Part shown: positions 33,852 to 41,871 of the stretch, piece by piece
Position numbering within the stretch: the first letter of the stretch is position 1
Layout: the number at the start of each line of letters is the position of its first letter
Assembly: GCA_016870775.1 (NCBI GenBank)
Contig: VGAK01000015.1
Coordinates: forward strand, 1-44,131
Length of the DNA stretch: 44,131 nt
Origin: Actinomycetota bacterium
Lineage (GTDB): Bacteria > Actinomycetota > Acidimicrobiia > Acidimicrobiales > Ilumatobacteraceae
Reading direction: 5' to 3'
The notes under the pieces: model-generated
Database searches by the model: none
What the model saw: only the letters and a program-made list of their open reading frames with translations
What the model was told of the DNA's origin: nothing
Program-made: the position numbers and the translations under genes

Positions 33852-34478
33852 ATGGGCGCCACGCTCGGCACGCTCCACTATTTCGATCACAACCTCGAGG
33901 TTCACAGGGTCGTCGTCGGTCCCTACGCGAACAACGTCTTCGTCGTGCGCTGCAAGCACACCGGTGACGCCGTCCTGATCGACGCGGCCAACGAGCACGA
34001 ACGCCTGCTCGATCTCTGTCGCGCACTCGGGGTGCGAAGGGTGCTCGAGACCCACGGCCACTTCGACCACATCCAGGCGATCCCGGCCATGCGCGAGGCC
34101 GGATACGAGGTTGCCGTGACGCCGGCCGATGCCGGCATGCTCGGTGATCTCGGGTACGACGTCTACATCGACGACGCACAGGTGATCGAGGTGGGTCGGC
34201 TGCGTCTGCATGCGATCCACAATCCGGGGCACACTCCCGGGTCTGTCTCGTTCAAGGTCGAGGACGCACCGCTTCTCTTCACCGGTGACACCCTCTTCCC
34301 CGGCGGCCCGGGGGCCACGCACTTCCCCGGCGGTGATTTTGCGACCATCATCGAGTCGATCGACTCGCGCCTCTTCACCTTCCCCGGCAACACCGTGGTG
34401 CTCCCCGGTCATGGCGCCGACACGGCGATCTCGGTGGAGAGACCGCATCTCGACGAATGGATCGCCCGTGGATGGTGA
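33852..34478 (+). CDS. Metallo-beta-lactamase-fold hydrolase (glyoxalase II-like)
   Basis: A 208-residue protein with the complete dinuclear metal signature: His68-x-His70-x-Asp72-His73 (THGHFDHI), His127 (NPGHTPGS), Asp146 (FTGDTLF) and His187 (LPGHG). The order matches hydroxyacylglutathione hydrolase-like or thiol-ester hydrolases of actinobacteria. ATG 33852 chosen because an upstream ATG frame crosses the gap and the conserved HYFDHN...VVGPYANNVFVV begins soon after. The next gene (desaturase) starts within about 20 bases of its stop. Confidence 0.9.
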   Translation: MGATLGTLHYFDHNLEVHRVVVGPYANNVFVVRCKHTGDAVLIDAANEHERLLDLCRALGVRRVLETHGHFDHIQAIPAMREAGYEVAVTPADAGMLGDLGYDVYIDDAQVIEVGRLRLHAIHNPGHTPGSVSFKVEDAPLLFTGDTLFPGGPGATHFPGGDFATIIESIDSRLFTFPGNTVVLPGHGADTAISVERPHLDEWIARGW

Positions 34479-34497
34479 GGGCGTGCGGCTCGGCGGA

Positions 34498-35463
34498 ATG
34501 GCCCCGGCAGCCTCGTCGCTGCCCGTGGTCCGCGACAACCCCTGGGTCGGCACCGACGGGCGGGCCCTGCCCGAGGCGCGCGCCGACCTGCGACGCATCC
34601 CGTCCCTTCGCAATGCCTGGAGCGTCGCATGGCTCTACGGACAGACGATCCTGATCCTGGCCGCCGCCACGTGGATGGACCACCTGATCGCGTGGATGGC
34701 GGTGTTCCTCCTCATGGGTCGCACGCATGCCCAGTTCGCCTCGCTCATGCACGAGGCCGCGCACCGTCTGCTGTTCTCACACAAGGGAGCGAACGACCTC
34801 GTCGGCAACTGGGTGCTCGGCTACCCTGTGATGACCTCCACGCCGGCGTACCGGCGTGTGCACATGGCGCACCACCGCCAGGAGTTCGGCCCCGACGAAC
34901 CCGATATTCCCCTCTATGCGAACTACCCGATCGCGCCGTCGAGCCTGCGACGCAAGCTGGTGCGCGACCTCACCGCCCGGACAGGGGCGAAATTGTTCGT
35001 GAATCAGATGCGCGGGTTCTCCTCGTCCGATGCGCGTGTGCGCCGCACCCTCTTGAAGATGGTGCTCGTGCAGGCGGTGGTCGTGGCGGCGTTCACCCTC
35101 CTCGGTGCATGGTGGATGTATCCGGTGATGTGGGTGCTGCCGCACCTCACCCTGTGGCGAGTGATCAATCGGCTCCGCTCGATCGCGGAACATGGTGGAT
35201 TGCGTGCCGATCGTGACCGTCGCGTCGCGACCCACTCGGTCACCCAGCACCCCCTCGCGCGCTTCTATTTCGTGCCGTACAAGATCGGCTACCACCTCGC
35301 GCACCACGTGGACGCGGGCGTCCCGTTCCGGAACCTTCCCCGGTACCACCGCATGCTCCGTGAGTCGGGGTACGTCGACGACACGTCCGAGTACCCCTCG
35401 TACCGGGCCATCTGGCGCGCACTCGCGGCTGGTCCCGAACCCGCCACGGCCGCCACCGCCTGA
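34498..35463 (+). CDS. Membrane fatty acid desaturase-family protein
   Basis: A 321-residue membrane di-iron enzyme. Histidine boxes: HEAAH (85-89), HMAHH (122-126) and HLAHH (266-270), plus His232 in EHGG. Hydrophobic stretches flank them (about 47-75, 100-115, 186-215). This layout matches fatty-acyl desaturases and related hydroxylases acting at the cytoplasmic face of the membrane. ATG 34498 is used; GTG 34483 with GAGG just before it is an alternative. It starts just after the MBL-fold gene and ends 67 bases before sufC, separated by the suf operator. A second, truncated desaturase of a different branch lies at 42.5-43.0 kb. Confidence 0.88.
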   Translation: MAPAASSLPVVRDNPWVGTDGRALPEARADLRRIPSLRNAWSVAWLYGQTILILAAATWMDHLIAWMAVFLLMGRTHAQFASLMHEAAHRLLFSHKGANDLVGNWVLGYPVMTSTPAYRRVHMAHHRQEFGPDEPDIPLYANYPIAPSSLRRKLVRDLTARTGAKLFVNQMRGFSSSDARVRRTLLKMVLVQAVVVAAFTLLGAWWMYPVMWVLPHLTLWRVINRLRSIAEHGGLRADRDRRVATHSVTQHPLARFYFVPYKIGYHLAHHVDAGVPFRNLPRYHRMLRESGYVDDTSEYPSYRAIWRALAAGPEPATAATA

Positions 35464-35477
35464 GTCGGCGTGTCCGA

Positions 35478-35503
35478 ATTAGCACTACGGGCGTAGGACT
35501 AAT
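35478..35503 (+). promoter_or_regulatory. Palindromic operator candidate before the suf genes
   Basis: Arms ATTAGCACTAC (35478-35488) and GTAGGACTAAT (35493-35503) pair at 9 of 11 positions around a 4-base centre. The 26-base size and position just upstream of the -10 box fit an Rrf2/IscR- or SufR-type iron-sulfur regulator. The AT-rich ends stand out in this GC-rich sequence. Confidence 0.6.
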
Positions 35504-35517
35504 CCAGGAAACCCCCG

Positions 35518-35523
35518 TAGGAT
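35518..35523 (+). promoter_or_regulatory. Putative -10 box of the suf operon
   Basis: TAGGAT lies 7 bases before GTG 35531 but only 1 base before ATG 35525, so the leaderless rule favours the GTG as start of sufC. Confidence 0.5.
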
Positions 35524-35530
35524 CATGTCC

Positions 35531-36295
35531 GTGAGCGCTCTGTTCCGCATCGACAACCTCCACGCGCGCCCAGTCGCCGACGACGAGGCCGACTCCCCCT
35601 CGGAGATTCTCCGGGGGGTGGATCTGGTCATCGCACCCGGCGAGGTGCACGCGATCATGGGCCCGAACGGCTGCGGCAAATCGACATTGGCGAGCACGCT
35701 GCTCGCCTCCCCCGAGTACGAGGTGACCGAGGGACGGATCGTGTTCAGGGACGAGGACATCACCGACTGGTCGACCGATGTGCGCGCAAAGGCCGGCATG
35801 TTCCTCGCCTTCCAGTACCCCCAGGAGATAGCCGGTGTCTCGGTGATCCAGTTCCTGCGCCAGGCACTCTCGGCGCGCAAGGGCGTTGATCTCTCGGTGC
35901 TCGAATTGAGGCTCGCTGCGATGGATTGGATGAAGCGCCTCGGCATGGATTCGTCCTTCGTCGATCGCTACTTGAACGAGGGCTTCTCCGGCGGTGAGAA
36001 GAAGCGCAATGAGATCATGCAGATGGCCATTCTCGAGCCCGAGTTCGCAGTCCTCGACGAGACCGACTCCGGACTCGACATCGACGCGCTGCGGATCGTC
36101 GCGAAGGGGATCCGAGAGGTCCGCACCGATCGTCCCTCGCTCGGGATCCTCCTCATCACGCACTACCAGCGCCTGCTGGACGAGCTCCGGCCCGACCACG
36201 TGCACATCATGGTCGATGGCCGCATCGTGCGCAGCGGTGGCATGGAAGTGGCGGCCGAGCTCGAGAAGAACGGCTACGAGGCGTACAGGGACTGA
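35531..36295 (+). CDS. sufC: Fe-S cluster assembly ATPase SufC
   Basis: About 254 residues. Walker A GPNGCGKST (about 44-52 from this start), Q-loop FQYPQE, the SufC-specific signature FSGGEKKRNEI, Walker B and D-loop FAVLDETDSGLDIDAL, and H-loop THYQRLL. SufC is the soluble ATPase that works with SufB and SufD to assemble Fe-S clusters. An insertion of about 13 residues (PVADDEADSPSEI) follows the first strand. Start: GTG 35531 is favoured by the TAGGAT box; ATG 35525 is two codons upstream. sufS follows after 3 bases. No sufB or sufD lies next to it, although these usually precede sufC. Confidence 0.95.
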   Translation: MSALFRIDNLHARPVADDEADSPSEILRGVDLVIAPGEVHAIMGPNGCGKSTLASTLLASPEYEVTEGRIVFRDEDITDWSTDVRAKAGMFLAFQYPQEIAGVSVIQFLRQALSARKGVDLSVLELRLAAMDWMKRLGMDSSFVDRYLNEGFSGGEKKRNEIMQMAILEPEFAVLDETDSGLDIDALRIVAKGIREVRTDRPSLGILLITHYQRLLDELRPDHVHIMVDGRIVRSGGMEVAAELEKNGYEAYRD

Positions 36296-36298
36296 CCG

Positions 36299-37531
36299 AT
36301 GGCACACGACCTCTCCTCGGTCCGTGCGGACTTCCCCGTCCTCGCGGAGTTGATCGACGGCAAGCCCCTCGTCTATCTGGACTCGGCGAACACCTCGCAG
36401 AAGCCGCATGCGGTGATCGATGCGATGTCGTGCTTCCTCGAGCACTCCTACGGACCCACCAACCGCAGCGCATACCGGCTCGCCGCAGATGCGACCGACG
36501 CCTACGAGGGCGCACGAGTAAAGGTCGCCCGTTTCGTGAACGCGGCCAAGCCCCACGAGATCGTCTTCACCAAGAACGCCACCGAGTCGTTGAACCTCGT
36601 GGCGCGAGCGTGGGGTTCGACGAACCTCTCGAGCGGTGATGCGATCGTGCTCACCCACATGGAGCACCACGCCAACATCGTGCCTTGGCAGATGATGGCT
36701 GCCGAGCGCGGCTTCGAGATCCGCTGGGTGCCCCTCACCGCCGACGGACTCCTCGACCTCACCGACCTCGACCGCCTCCTGGACGGTGCAAAGGCCCTCT
36801 CGTTCACCGCGATGTCGAACGTGCTGGGCACGATCAACCCGGTCCGGGAGCTGTGCGCCGCCGCGCACGCGCACGGCGCCATTGCCGTCGTCGACGGGTG
36901 CCAGTCGGTGCCCCACATGCCCACCGACGTGCGCGAATGGGATGCAGACTTCGTCGCCTTCTCGTCCCACAAGATGGTCGGCCCCTCGGGGATCGGTCTG
37001 TTGTGGGGTCGCGAGAGCCTGCTCGAGTCGATGCCCCCGTTCCTCGGCGGCGGCAGCATGATCTCGGATGTGCGCCTCGACGGCTTCGAGTGCGCCGAGC
37101 TGCCGGCCAAGTTCGAGGCGGGCACTCAACCCATCGTCGAGGCCGTCGGCCTCGGGGCCGCGGTCGACTATCTCTCGGCGCTCGGCATGGACAACGTGCG
37201 TGCCCACGAGGTGGCGCTCACCGTCGAGGCGCTCGACAAACTCAAGGGCAGGTTCGGCGACGACATCGAGATCCACGGGTCCCCCGACGCCTCGGTGCGC
37301 GGCGCCACGATCAGTTTCGCCTTCCGCGACGTGCACCCCCACGACGTGAGCCAGGTGCTCGATCAGCACAATGTCTGCGTGCGGGCCGGCCACCACTGCG
37401 CCAAGCCGCTGATGCGCCTGTTGGGTGCGAACGCCACGGTGCGCGCGAGCTTCTACCTCTACAACACCTCCGACGAGATCGACACCCTGTGCGACGCACT
37501 CGGCGAGACAGCCGAATTCTTCTCCGCCTGA
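36299..37531 (+). CDS. sufS: Cysteine desulfurase SufS
   Basis: A 410-residue class V aminotransferase-fold enzyme. PLP-binding Lys225 in FSSHKMVGPSG, His123 in MEHHANIVPW, and catalytic Cys367 in RAGHHCAKPLM carry the group II (SufS) pattern. It takes sulfur from cysteine and passes it to SufU. Normal length, all active residues intact. Starts 3 bases after sufC and ends 28 bases before sufU, clearly one transcript. Confidence 0.96.
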   Translation: MAHDLSSVRADFPVLAELIDGKPLVYLDSANTSQKPHAVIDAMSCFLEHSYGPTNRSAYRLAADATDAYEGARVKVARFVNAAKPHEIVFTKNATESLNLVARAWGSTNLSSGDAIVLTHMEHHANIVPWQMMAAERGFEIRWVPLTADGLLDLTDLDRLLDGAKALSFTAMSNVLGTINPVRELCAAAHAHGAIAVVDGCQSVPHMPTDVREWDADFVAFSSHKMVGPSGIGLLWGRESLLESMPPFLGGGSMISDVRLDGFECAELPAKFEAGTQPIVEAVGLGAAVDYLSALGMDNVRAHEVALTVEALDKLKGRFGDDIEIHGSPDASVRGATISFAFRDVHPHDVSQVLDQHNVCVRAGHHCAKPLMRLLGANATVRASFYLYNTSDEIDTLCDALGETAEFFSA

Positions 37532-37559
37532 CCCCGACGGACGACACGAAGGAACACCG

Positions 37560-37997
37560 ATGCCCGGACTAGAAGACCTCTACCGCGAGATCATCCTCGA
37601 TCACTACAAGAATCCCCGCAACCGCGGCCATCTCGACGCGCCCGCAGTCTCGGCCAAGGGCCACAACCCCCTGTGCGGTGACGAGATCGAGGTGTTCGTC
37701 CTCGTCGAGGACGGCCGCGTCGCCGATGTGCGCATCAGTGGCCAGGGCTGCTCGATCAGCCAGTCGTCGGCGTCGATGATGTCGGCGGCGATCAAGGGCA
37801 AGACCGTCGAGGAGGTGCGCGCGCTCGTGTCGCGCTTCCGCCACATGATGTCGATCGAGGAGGAGGGCCCCGCGCCCGACACCACCGTCGCGCTCGGGGA
37901 CCTCGAGGCCCTGCAGGGAGTCGTCAAGTTCCCGGTGCGCATCAAGTGCGCCGTGCTGGCATGGAACACCCTCACCGAGGCGCTCTCCAACACCTGA
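37560..37997 (+). CDS. sufU: Zn-dependent sulfur-transfer protein SufU
   Basis: A 145-residue IscU/SufU-fold protein. Cys39 and Asp41 (PLCGDE), Cys64 (GQGCSISQSS) and Cys130 (IKCAVLAW) form the zinc site and sulfur acceptor. The insertion between about 85 and 105 (VRALVSRFRHMMSIEEEG) separates SufU from IscU. It activates SufS and carries persulfide. AAGGA precedes ATG 37560. Last gene of the sufC-sufS-sufU transcript. Confidence 0.95.
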   Translation: MPGLEDLYREIILDHYKNPRNRGHLDAPAVSAKGHNPLCGDEIEVFVLVEDGRVADVRISGQGCSISQSSASMMSAAIKGKTVEEVRALVSRFRHMMSIEEEGPAPDTTVALGDLEALQGVVKFPVRIKCAVLAWNTLTEALSNT

Positions 37998-38056
37998 ACG
38001 GGATCGCGCGAGGGTCGTTCACCCGGACTGGCGCGTTCGTTACCCTGACTCGCACC

Positions 38057-38608
38057 ATGAGAACCCCCGCTCGTGCACTCGCCGCCGTCGTGGTGGCTCT
38101 CGCCGTCGCATCCCCGTCCGGGGTCGACGCGTCCTCGAGCGATGCGGGCCGGGATGCGGGCACCACCAAGCCCGCCTACAACGGCAGACCCCGTGCGAAT
38201 GTGCCGATCGCCCGTGCCCGCGTGGTGCTCGACGAACAGCTCACCTACGTCTACAACGGCCGCGGACGGCTCGTGGCGACGATTCCTTCCTCGACGGGGC
38301 GAAACGACTGGACGCCCACCGGCACGTTCCGGGTCTTCTCGAAATCGGCACAGACGTACTACACGCCCAATCCATCGGAGCGGATGAAGTGGATGGTGCG
38401 CTTCACGAAGGGCCGGGAGGGGGGCAACATCGGCTTCCACGGCATCCCCTACACCGTGGTCGACGGCCGCGAGGTCCCCTTCCCCACTCCCCTGGGCGAG
38501 GAGCCCTCGTCGCACGGGTGCATCCGGCTCGCGGTGACCGACGCCAAGTGGCTGTTCGAGAACATGCGGATCGGGGCCACCGTCTCGGTGGTGCGCTCGC
38601 GGGACTGA
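38057..38608 (+). CDS. L,D-transpeptidase (YkuD domain), secreted
   Basis: A 183-residue protein with a signal peptide (about 1-26, Ala/Val-rich core) and a YkuD catalytic domain (about 53-182): RVVLDEQLTYVYNGRGRLV near 55-73, His128 in GFHGIP, and the catalytic SSHGCIRL with His153 and Cys155. It should act outside the membrane on peptidoglycan, forming 3-3 crosslinks or attaching proteins. It is shorter than mycobacterial Ldts and lacks an Ig-like domain. ATG 38057 starts a clean signal peptide; the longer open frame overlaps sufU and is rejected. TACCCT lies 10 bases before the ATG. Confidence 0.92.
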   Translation: MRTPARALAAVVVALAVASPSGVDASSSDAGRDAGTTKPAYNGRPRANVPIARARVVLDEQLTYVYNGRGRLVATIPSSTGRNDWTPTGTFRVFSKSAQTYYTPNPSERMKWMVRFTKGREGGNIGFHGIPYTVVDGREVPFPTPLGEEPSSHGCIRLAVTDAKWLFENMRIGATVSVVRSRD

Positions 38609-38684
38609 CAACCTCCCGGGTGGCGATGTAGTTTCTCTGCAACCCGCTCGCCACCGCGGCCGCGGGCCAGGAGACACGACCGCC

Positions 38685-39236
38685 ATGGCGACACGAGCAA
38701 GCTTCAAGTCCTTCCAGGAGTCGACCAAGGAGGAATGGGCCGAGATCATGGTCTGCTTGCAGGAGACCCAGTCGATGGTCGCCGACCGCGTCCTCGAACA
38801 GCTCCGCTACCTCGAGGCCGACCAGGGCGGGTTCCCGGTCAACCGTCTCGAGCACTGCCTGCAGACCGCGACGCGCGCCGAGCGCGACGGTCGCGACGAC
38901 GAGTACGTGCTCTGTGCGCTCATCCACGACATCGGCGACAACCTCGCGCCGTTCAACCACCCCGACATCGCCGCCGGCATCCTGAAGCCCTTCGTGTCGG
39001 AGAAGAACTGGTGGATGACCAAGCACCACGGAATCTTCCAGGGTTACTACTTCTGGCACCACATCGGTCTCGACCGCGACACACGCGAGCAGTTCCGTGA
39101 CTCCCCATGGTTCGGACACACCGAAGAGTTCTGCGCGCTGTACGACTCGCCGGCCTTCGACAGCGAGTACCAGAGCTTCGATCTCGCGCACTTCGAGCCG
39201 CTCATCCGCGACGCCTTCCGCCCCAAGCCCCGCTGA
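38685..39236 (+). CDS. HD-domain protein, possible diiron oxygenase or phosphohydrolase
   Basis: A 183-residue protein. Metal-ligand candidates: His57 (LEHC), His81-Asp82 (LIHDIGD), His92 (FNHPD), His114/115 (TKHHG), His125/126 and Asp154 (LYDSPAFD). A Gln/aromatic-rich stretch GIFQGYYFWHHIGLD (116-130) is characteristic of a set of proteins usually labelled only as HD-domain. The number of His/Asp ligands resembles mixed-valent diiron oxygenases such as PhnZ and myo-inositol oxygenase more than plain phosphohydrolases, but ligand spacing differs from PhnZ. Start ATG 38685 has GGAG about 11 bases upstream. Substrate unknown. Confidence 0.8.
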   Translation: MATRASFKSFQESTKEEWAEIMVCLQETQSMVADRVLEQLRYLEADQGGFPVNRLEHCLQTATRAERDGRDDEYVLCALIHDIGDNLAPFNHPDIAAGILKPFVSEKNWWMTKHHGIFQGYYFWHHIGLDRDTREQFRDSPWFGHTEEFCALYDSPAFDSEYQSFDLAHFEPLIRDAFRPKPR

Positions 39237-39304
39237 CGCGGTTCACCACGATCCTGCCCGGGCGTGAACACGCTCTCCTCGTCGGTCTCCCCGACCATCG
39301 GGTC

Positions 39305-39310
39305 TAGGTT
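39305..39310 (+). promoter_or_regulatory. Putative -10 box of leaderless promoter
   Basis: TAGGTT ends 6 bases before ATG 39317 and no Shine-Dalgarno is present. Confidence 0.5.
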
Positions 39311-39316
39311 GCGGAC

Positions 39317-40159
39317 ATGAAAGTGACCCTCCTGGGCACCGGCTCTCCCCTGCCCAGCGCCACGTGTGCCGGGCCGTCCACGCTGGTGCAGGCCGGCGGG
39401 CAGAACATCCTCGTCGACGCCGGGCGAGCGGTGGTCATGCGCCTGGCCGGCGCGATGTGTCCCCCACCGCTCGTGGGCGCGGTGCTGCTCACGCACCTCC
39501 ACTCGGACCACATCTGCGATCTGAACGACGTGGTGACCACGCGCTGGGTGGCATCTCCGGCCGCCACACCCCTCGACATCTGGGGACCCGTCGGCACGAA
39601 GGCGATGGTCGAGGGGTTGTTTGCGATGCTCGCTGCCGATGTCACGTACCGACTCGACCACCACGACGATCTGCGGGCCGGCATCGGTATGGCGGTCAAC
39701 GTTGTCGAGGTGGAGCCGGGAGACTCGTTCCGGATCGGCGAGGTGTCGGTGTCGGTGCATCGCACCGACCACCGCCCGGTCGCACCCACGATCGGCTTCC
39801 GCATCGAGGCCGACGGAAAATCAGCGGCACTCGCGGGCGACACCGTCCCCTGCGCCGAACTCGACGAGATGTGCCGGGGAGCAGATCTCTATGTCCAGAC
39901 GGTCGTGCGCGAGGATCTCGTGCGCACGTTCGCGCCGCTCGTGCCGATCGGGGACCGGTTCCTCGACATCCTCGACTACCACTCGACGGTGGAACAGGCC
40001 GCCCAGACCGCCTCGCGCGCCGGGGTGGGGACCCTCGTTCTCACGCACTACGTCCCGGCGATACAACCCGGTGGCGAGGATGAATGGCGGGCACTCGCCG
40101 CCGCGCACTTCTCGGGACCGATCATCGTCGGCCCCGATCTGACCTCCGTCTCGGCCTGA
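39317..40159 (+). CDS. Metallo-beta-lactamase-fold protein, RNase Z-like
   Basis: A 280-residue protein. MKVTLLGTGSPLPSATCAGPS at the N-terminus and LTHLHSDHICDLND (59-72; His60, His62, Asp64, His65) match the RNase Z/arylsulfatase branch, followed by TDHRP near 140, LAGDTVP near 172 and LTHYVP near 240 for the remaining ligands. Actinobacterial members of this group include unproven phosphodiesterases as well as tRNA 3'-processing enzymes; this one lacks an obvious flexible exosite arm, so tRNase activity is doubtful. Alone on the plus strand; it converges with the transporter gene, where a small hairpin lies. Confidence 0.85.
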   Translation: MKVTLLGTGSPLPSATCAGPSTLVQAGGQNILVDAGRAVVMRLAGAMCPPPLVGAVLLTHLHSDHICDLNDVVTTRWVASPAATPLDIWGPVGTKAMVEGLFAMLAADVTYRLDHHDDLRAGIGMAVNVVEVEPGDSFRIGEVSVSVHRTDHRPVAPTIGFRIEADGKSAALAGDTVPCAELDEMCRGADLYVQTVVREDLVRTFAPLVPIGDRFLDILDYHSTVEQAAQTASRAGVGTLVLTHYVPAIQPGGEDEWRALAAAHFSGPIIVGPDLTSVSA

Positions 40160-40175
40160 GCGGGTCCCGCGCCTC

Positions 40176-40190
40176 GGGGTGTCTCACCCC
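40176..40190. terminator. Small hairpin at a convergent junction
   Basis: GGGGTG and CACCCC flank a 3-base loop, 16 bases after the RNase Z-like stop and overlapping the end of the transporter gene on the minus strand. Only 6 bp, so the call is tentative. Confidence 0.4.
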
Positions 40191-41050
40191 ACGGGGGCAC
40201 CGCGCGATGTGGCCAACCACACCCCGACCGTCGCCGCGGCGAACCCGACGAGCGAGAGCACGCCGAGTCGCTCGTCGAACAGCACCGATGCCTGGACCGC
40301 GCTCAATGCGGGCGTGAGGAAGAACAGACTGCTGACCGACGATGCCACCTGACGCTTCAACAACCACAGCATCGTGAGAATCGCAGCGACCGAGAGAACC
40401 CCGACTGCCCAGGCCAGACTCGCGACCGATCGCACTGTCGCGGTGAAATCGAGGCGCTCCACGCCCAGTGCGGGCACGAAGAGCACCACCGTGGTCGCCA
40501 CGTATTGCCATGCGGTCCCACCCAGGAGCGGGACATCGCCCCCCATGCGACGCTGCCACAGCGTTCCGGCCGCGATCCCGGTCACGGCGACGGCCATCCC
40601 CACGAGCGCCCCCACGGAAACCTCGTCACCGGCGTTTCCACGTTCGACGACCACCGCGACCACGCCGGCCGCACCGAGTGCGATCCCGAACGAGCGACGC
40701 GCCCCGATCGGCTCGCCCAACCACACGCGCGCACCCACCGTCGTGACCACCGGGTGGAGCGCGGCGATCAGTGCACTCACACCCGAGGGGAGTCCGAGGT
40801 CGATCGCGACGAACACCCCGCCCAGGTACATCGCATGCAGTCCGAGTCCGGCCGTCATCTGGCCACCGGCCTGTGCCCGGGACAGTCGCGTCTCGCCCGT
40901 CAACCGTGCGAGACCGAAGAGCAACAGGGCCGCGATCGCGGTGCGCAGGGCGAGGAAAGTGAGGGGCCCCGCATCACGGGTGCTGTAGCGCGCCACGATG
41001 AACCCGGTGCTCCAGAGCACCACGAAGAGCCCCGGAGCCAGCCTGCGCAC
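40184..41050 (-). CDS. DMT-family (EamA) transporter
   Basis: About 288 residues with ten likely helices in two EamA repeats (about 5-130 and 150-285); GFIVARYSTRDAGPLTFLALRTAIAALLLF in the first and SSLFFLTPALSAVQASVLFDERLG in the second are typical of the RhaT/EamA drug-metabolite transporters. Substrate unknown. Start: ATG 41095 would overlap the divergent ATG at 41094 inside CATG, leaving no room for either promoter. GTG 41050 has TACGCT 6 bases upstream and puts the first helix right at the N-terminus, so it is preferred. Confidence 0.88.
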   Translation of the reverse strand: MRRLAPGLFVVLWSTGFIVARYSTRDAGPLTFLALRTAIAALLLFGLARLTGETRLSRAQAGGQMTAGLGLHAMYLGGVFVAIDLGLPSGVSALIAALHPVVTTVGARVWLGEPIGARRSFGIALGAAGVVAVVVERGNAGDEVSVGALVGMAVAVTGIAAGTLWQRRMGGDVPLLGGTAWQYVATTVVLFVPALGVERLDFTATVRSVASLAWAVGVLSVAAILTMLWLLKRQVASSVSSLFFLTPALSAVQASVLFDERLGVLSLVGFAAATVGVWLATSRGAPVG

Positions 41051-41056
41051 CCGGTG

Positions 41057-41062
41057 AGCGTA
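41057..41062 (-). promoter_or_regulatory. Putative -10 box of the DMT transporter
   Basis: Minus-strand TACGCT ends 6 bases before GTG 41050; this decides the start over ATG 41095. Confidence 0.45.
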
Positions 41063-41079
41063 GGCGGGAGCAGCGTCGC

Positions 41080-41085
41080 TACTGT
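41080..41085 (+). promoter_or_regulatory. Putative -10 box of the SCO6745-like gene
   Basis: TACTGT ends 8 bases before ATG 41094. It lies back to back with the transporter's box at 41057-41062. Confidence 0.45.
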
Positions 41086-41093
41086 GGCCCGTC

Positions 41094-41831
41094 ATGGACA
41101 CCAAGACGCTTCTCGACTCGGCCTGCCCCCTCATCGGAGAGCTCGGCTCGGCCTTCTACTTCATTCCCGAGACCGGCGCTGTCGGCAAGGAACTCGGCCT
41201 CGGTGGCATGGAGTTCTACGTGCTGGGTCGCGGTGGCTCGATGGGCGACTGCGACGGCCGCGCCGTCGCTGCTGCATTCGGCTACTTCAACCCGGACTTC
41301 CTCGTCAAGGTGTGGGGTGATGCCGCGGCAAAGTGCCCGCCCCGCAAGGCTGGCTCGGCTCATCTCGAGTGCGCGGCGAACCTCGGTCGCGCCAAGTTCG
41401 CATCCCTCGACGGACTCGACGGACTCGTCGCCGCGCTCGACAAAGTGAGGGAAGCCACCGATCCTGACGGACTCAGCCTGTACGCGGCGATGACCACGGA
41501 GCCGCTCGCCCCGGACGCCCCCGGTCGCGCGATGCAGTTGATCGCCCTCCTGCGCGAGTTCCGCGGCAGCGCGCACCTTGTCGCATTGCGCACGGTGGGT
41601 CTGCCCTCGCCGGTGGCCCACGCCGCCAAGCGACCCGACATGTGGAAGGTCTTCGGCTACCCGGAGGAGTCCAAGCCCGAGATCACCGCGGAGATCACCG
41701 CGAAGCTCGCCGAGGCCGAGGTCATCACCGATCGGATCGTCGAACCTGCGTACGCCGTGCTGTCCGACCCCGAGCGCGAGGCGCTCGTGGCGGGGATGCG
41801 CGCCGCCAAGGACGCCCTCAAGGCCGGTTGA
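41094..41831 (+). CDS. SCO6745-like family protein, function unknown
   Basis: A 245-residue soluble, mostly helical protein. The middle segment with FGYFNPDFLVKVWGDAAAKCPP near 62-83, LVAALDKVREATDP near 109-122 and GRAMQLIALLREFRGSAHLVALRTVGL near 143-169 is the pattern of actinobacterial SCO6745-like proteins, which have no established role. Cys residues at 11, 53, 81 and 92 have no obvious spacing. The C-terminal LAEAEVITDRIVEPAYAVLSDPEREAL resembles the closing helix of regulatory proteins. Divergent from the DMT transporter, convergent with marR. Confidence 0.7.
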   Translation: MDTKTLLDSACPLIGELGSAFYFIPETGAVGKELGLGGMEFYVLGRGGSMGDCDGRAVAAAFGYFNPDFLVKVWGDAAAKCPPRKAGSAHLECAANLGRAKFASLDGLDGLVAALDKVREATDPDGLSLYAAMTTEPLAPDAPGRAMQLIALLREFRGSAHLVALRTVGLPSPVAHAAKRPDMWKVFGYPEESKPEITAEITAKLAEAEVITDRIVEPAYAVLSDPEREALVAGMRAAKDALKAG

Positions 41832-41871
41832 GCGAGCCGGTCCGACGGGTCGGCTGGACACACGGGCGAAC

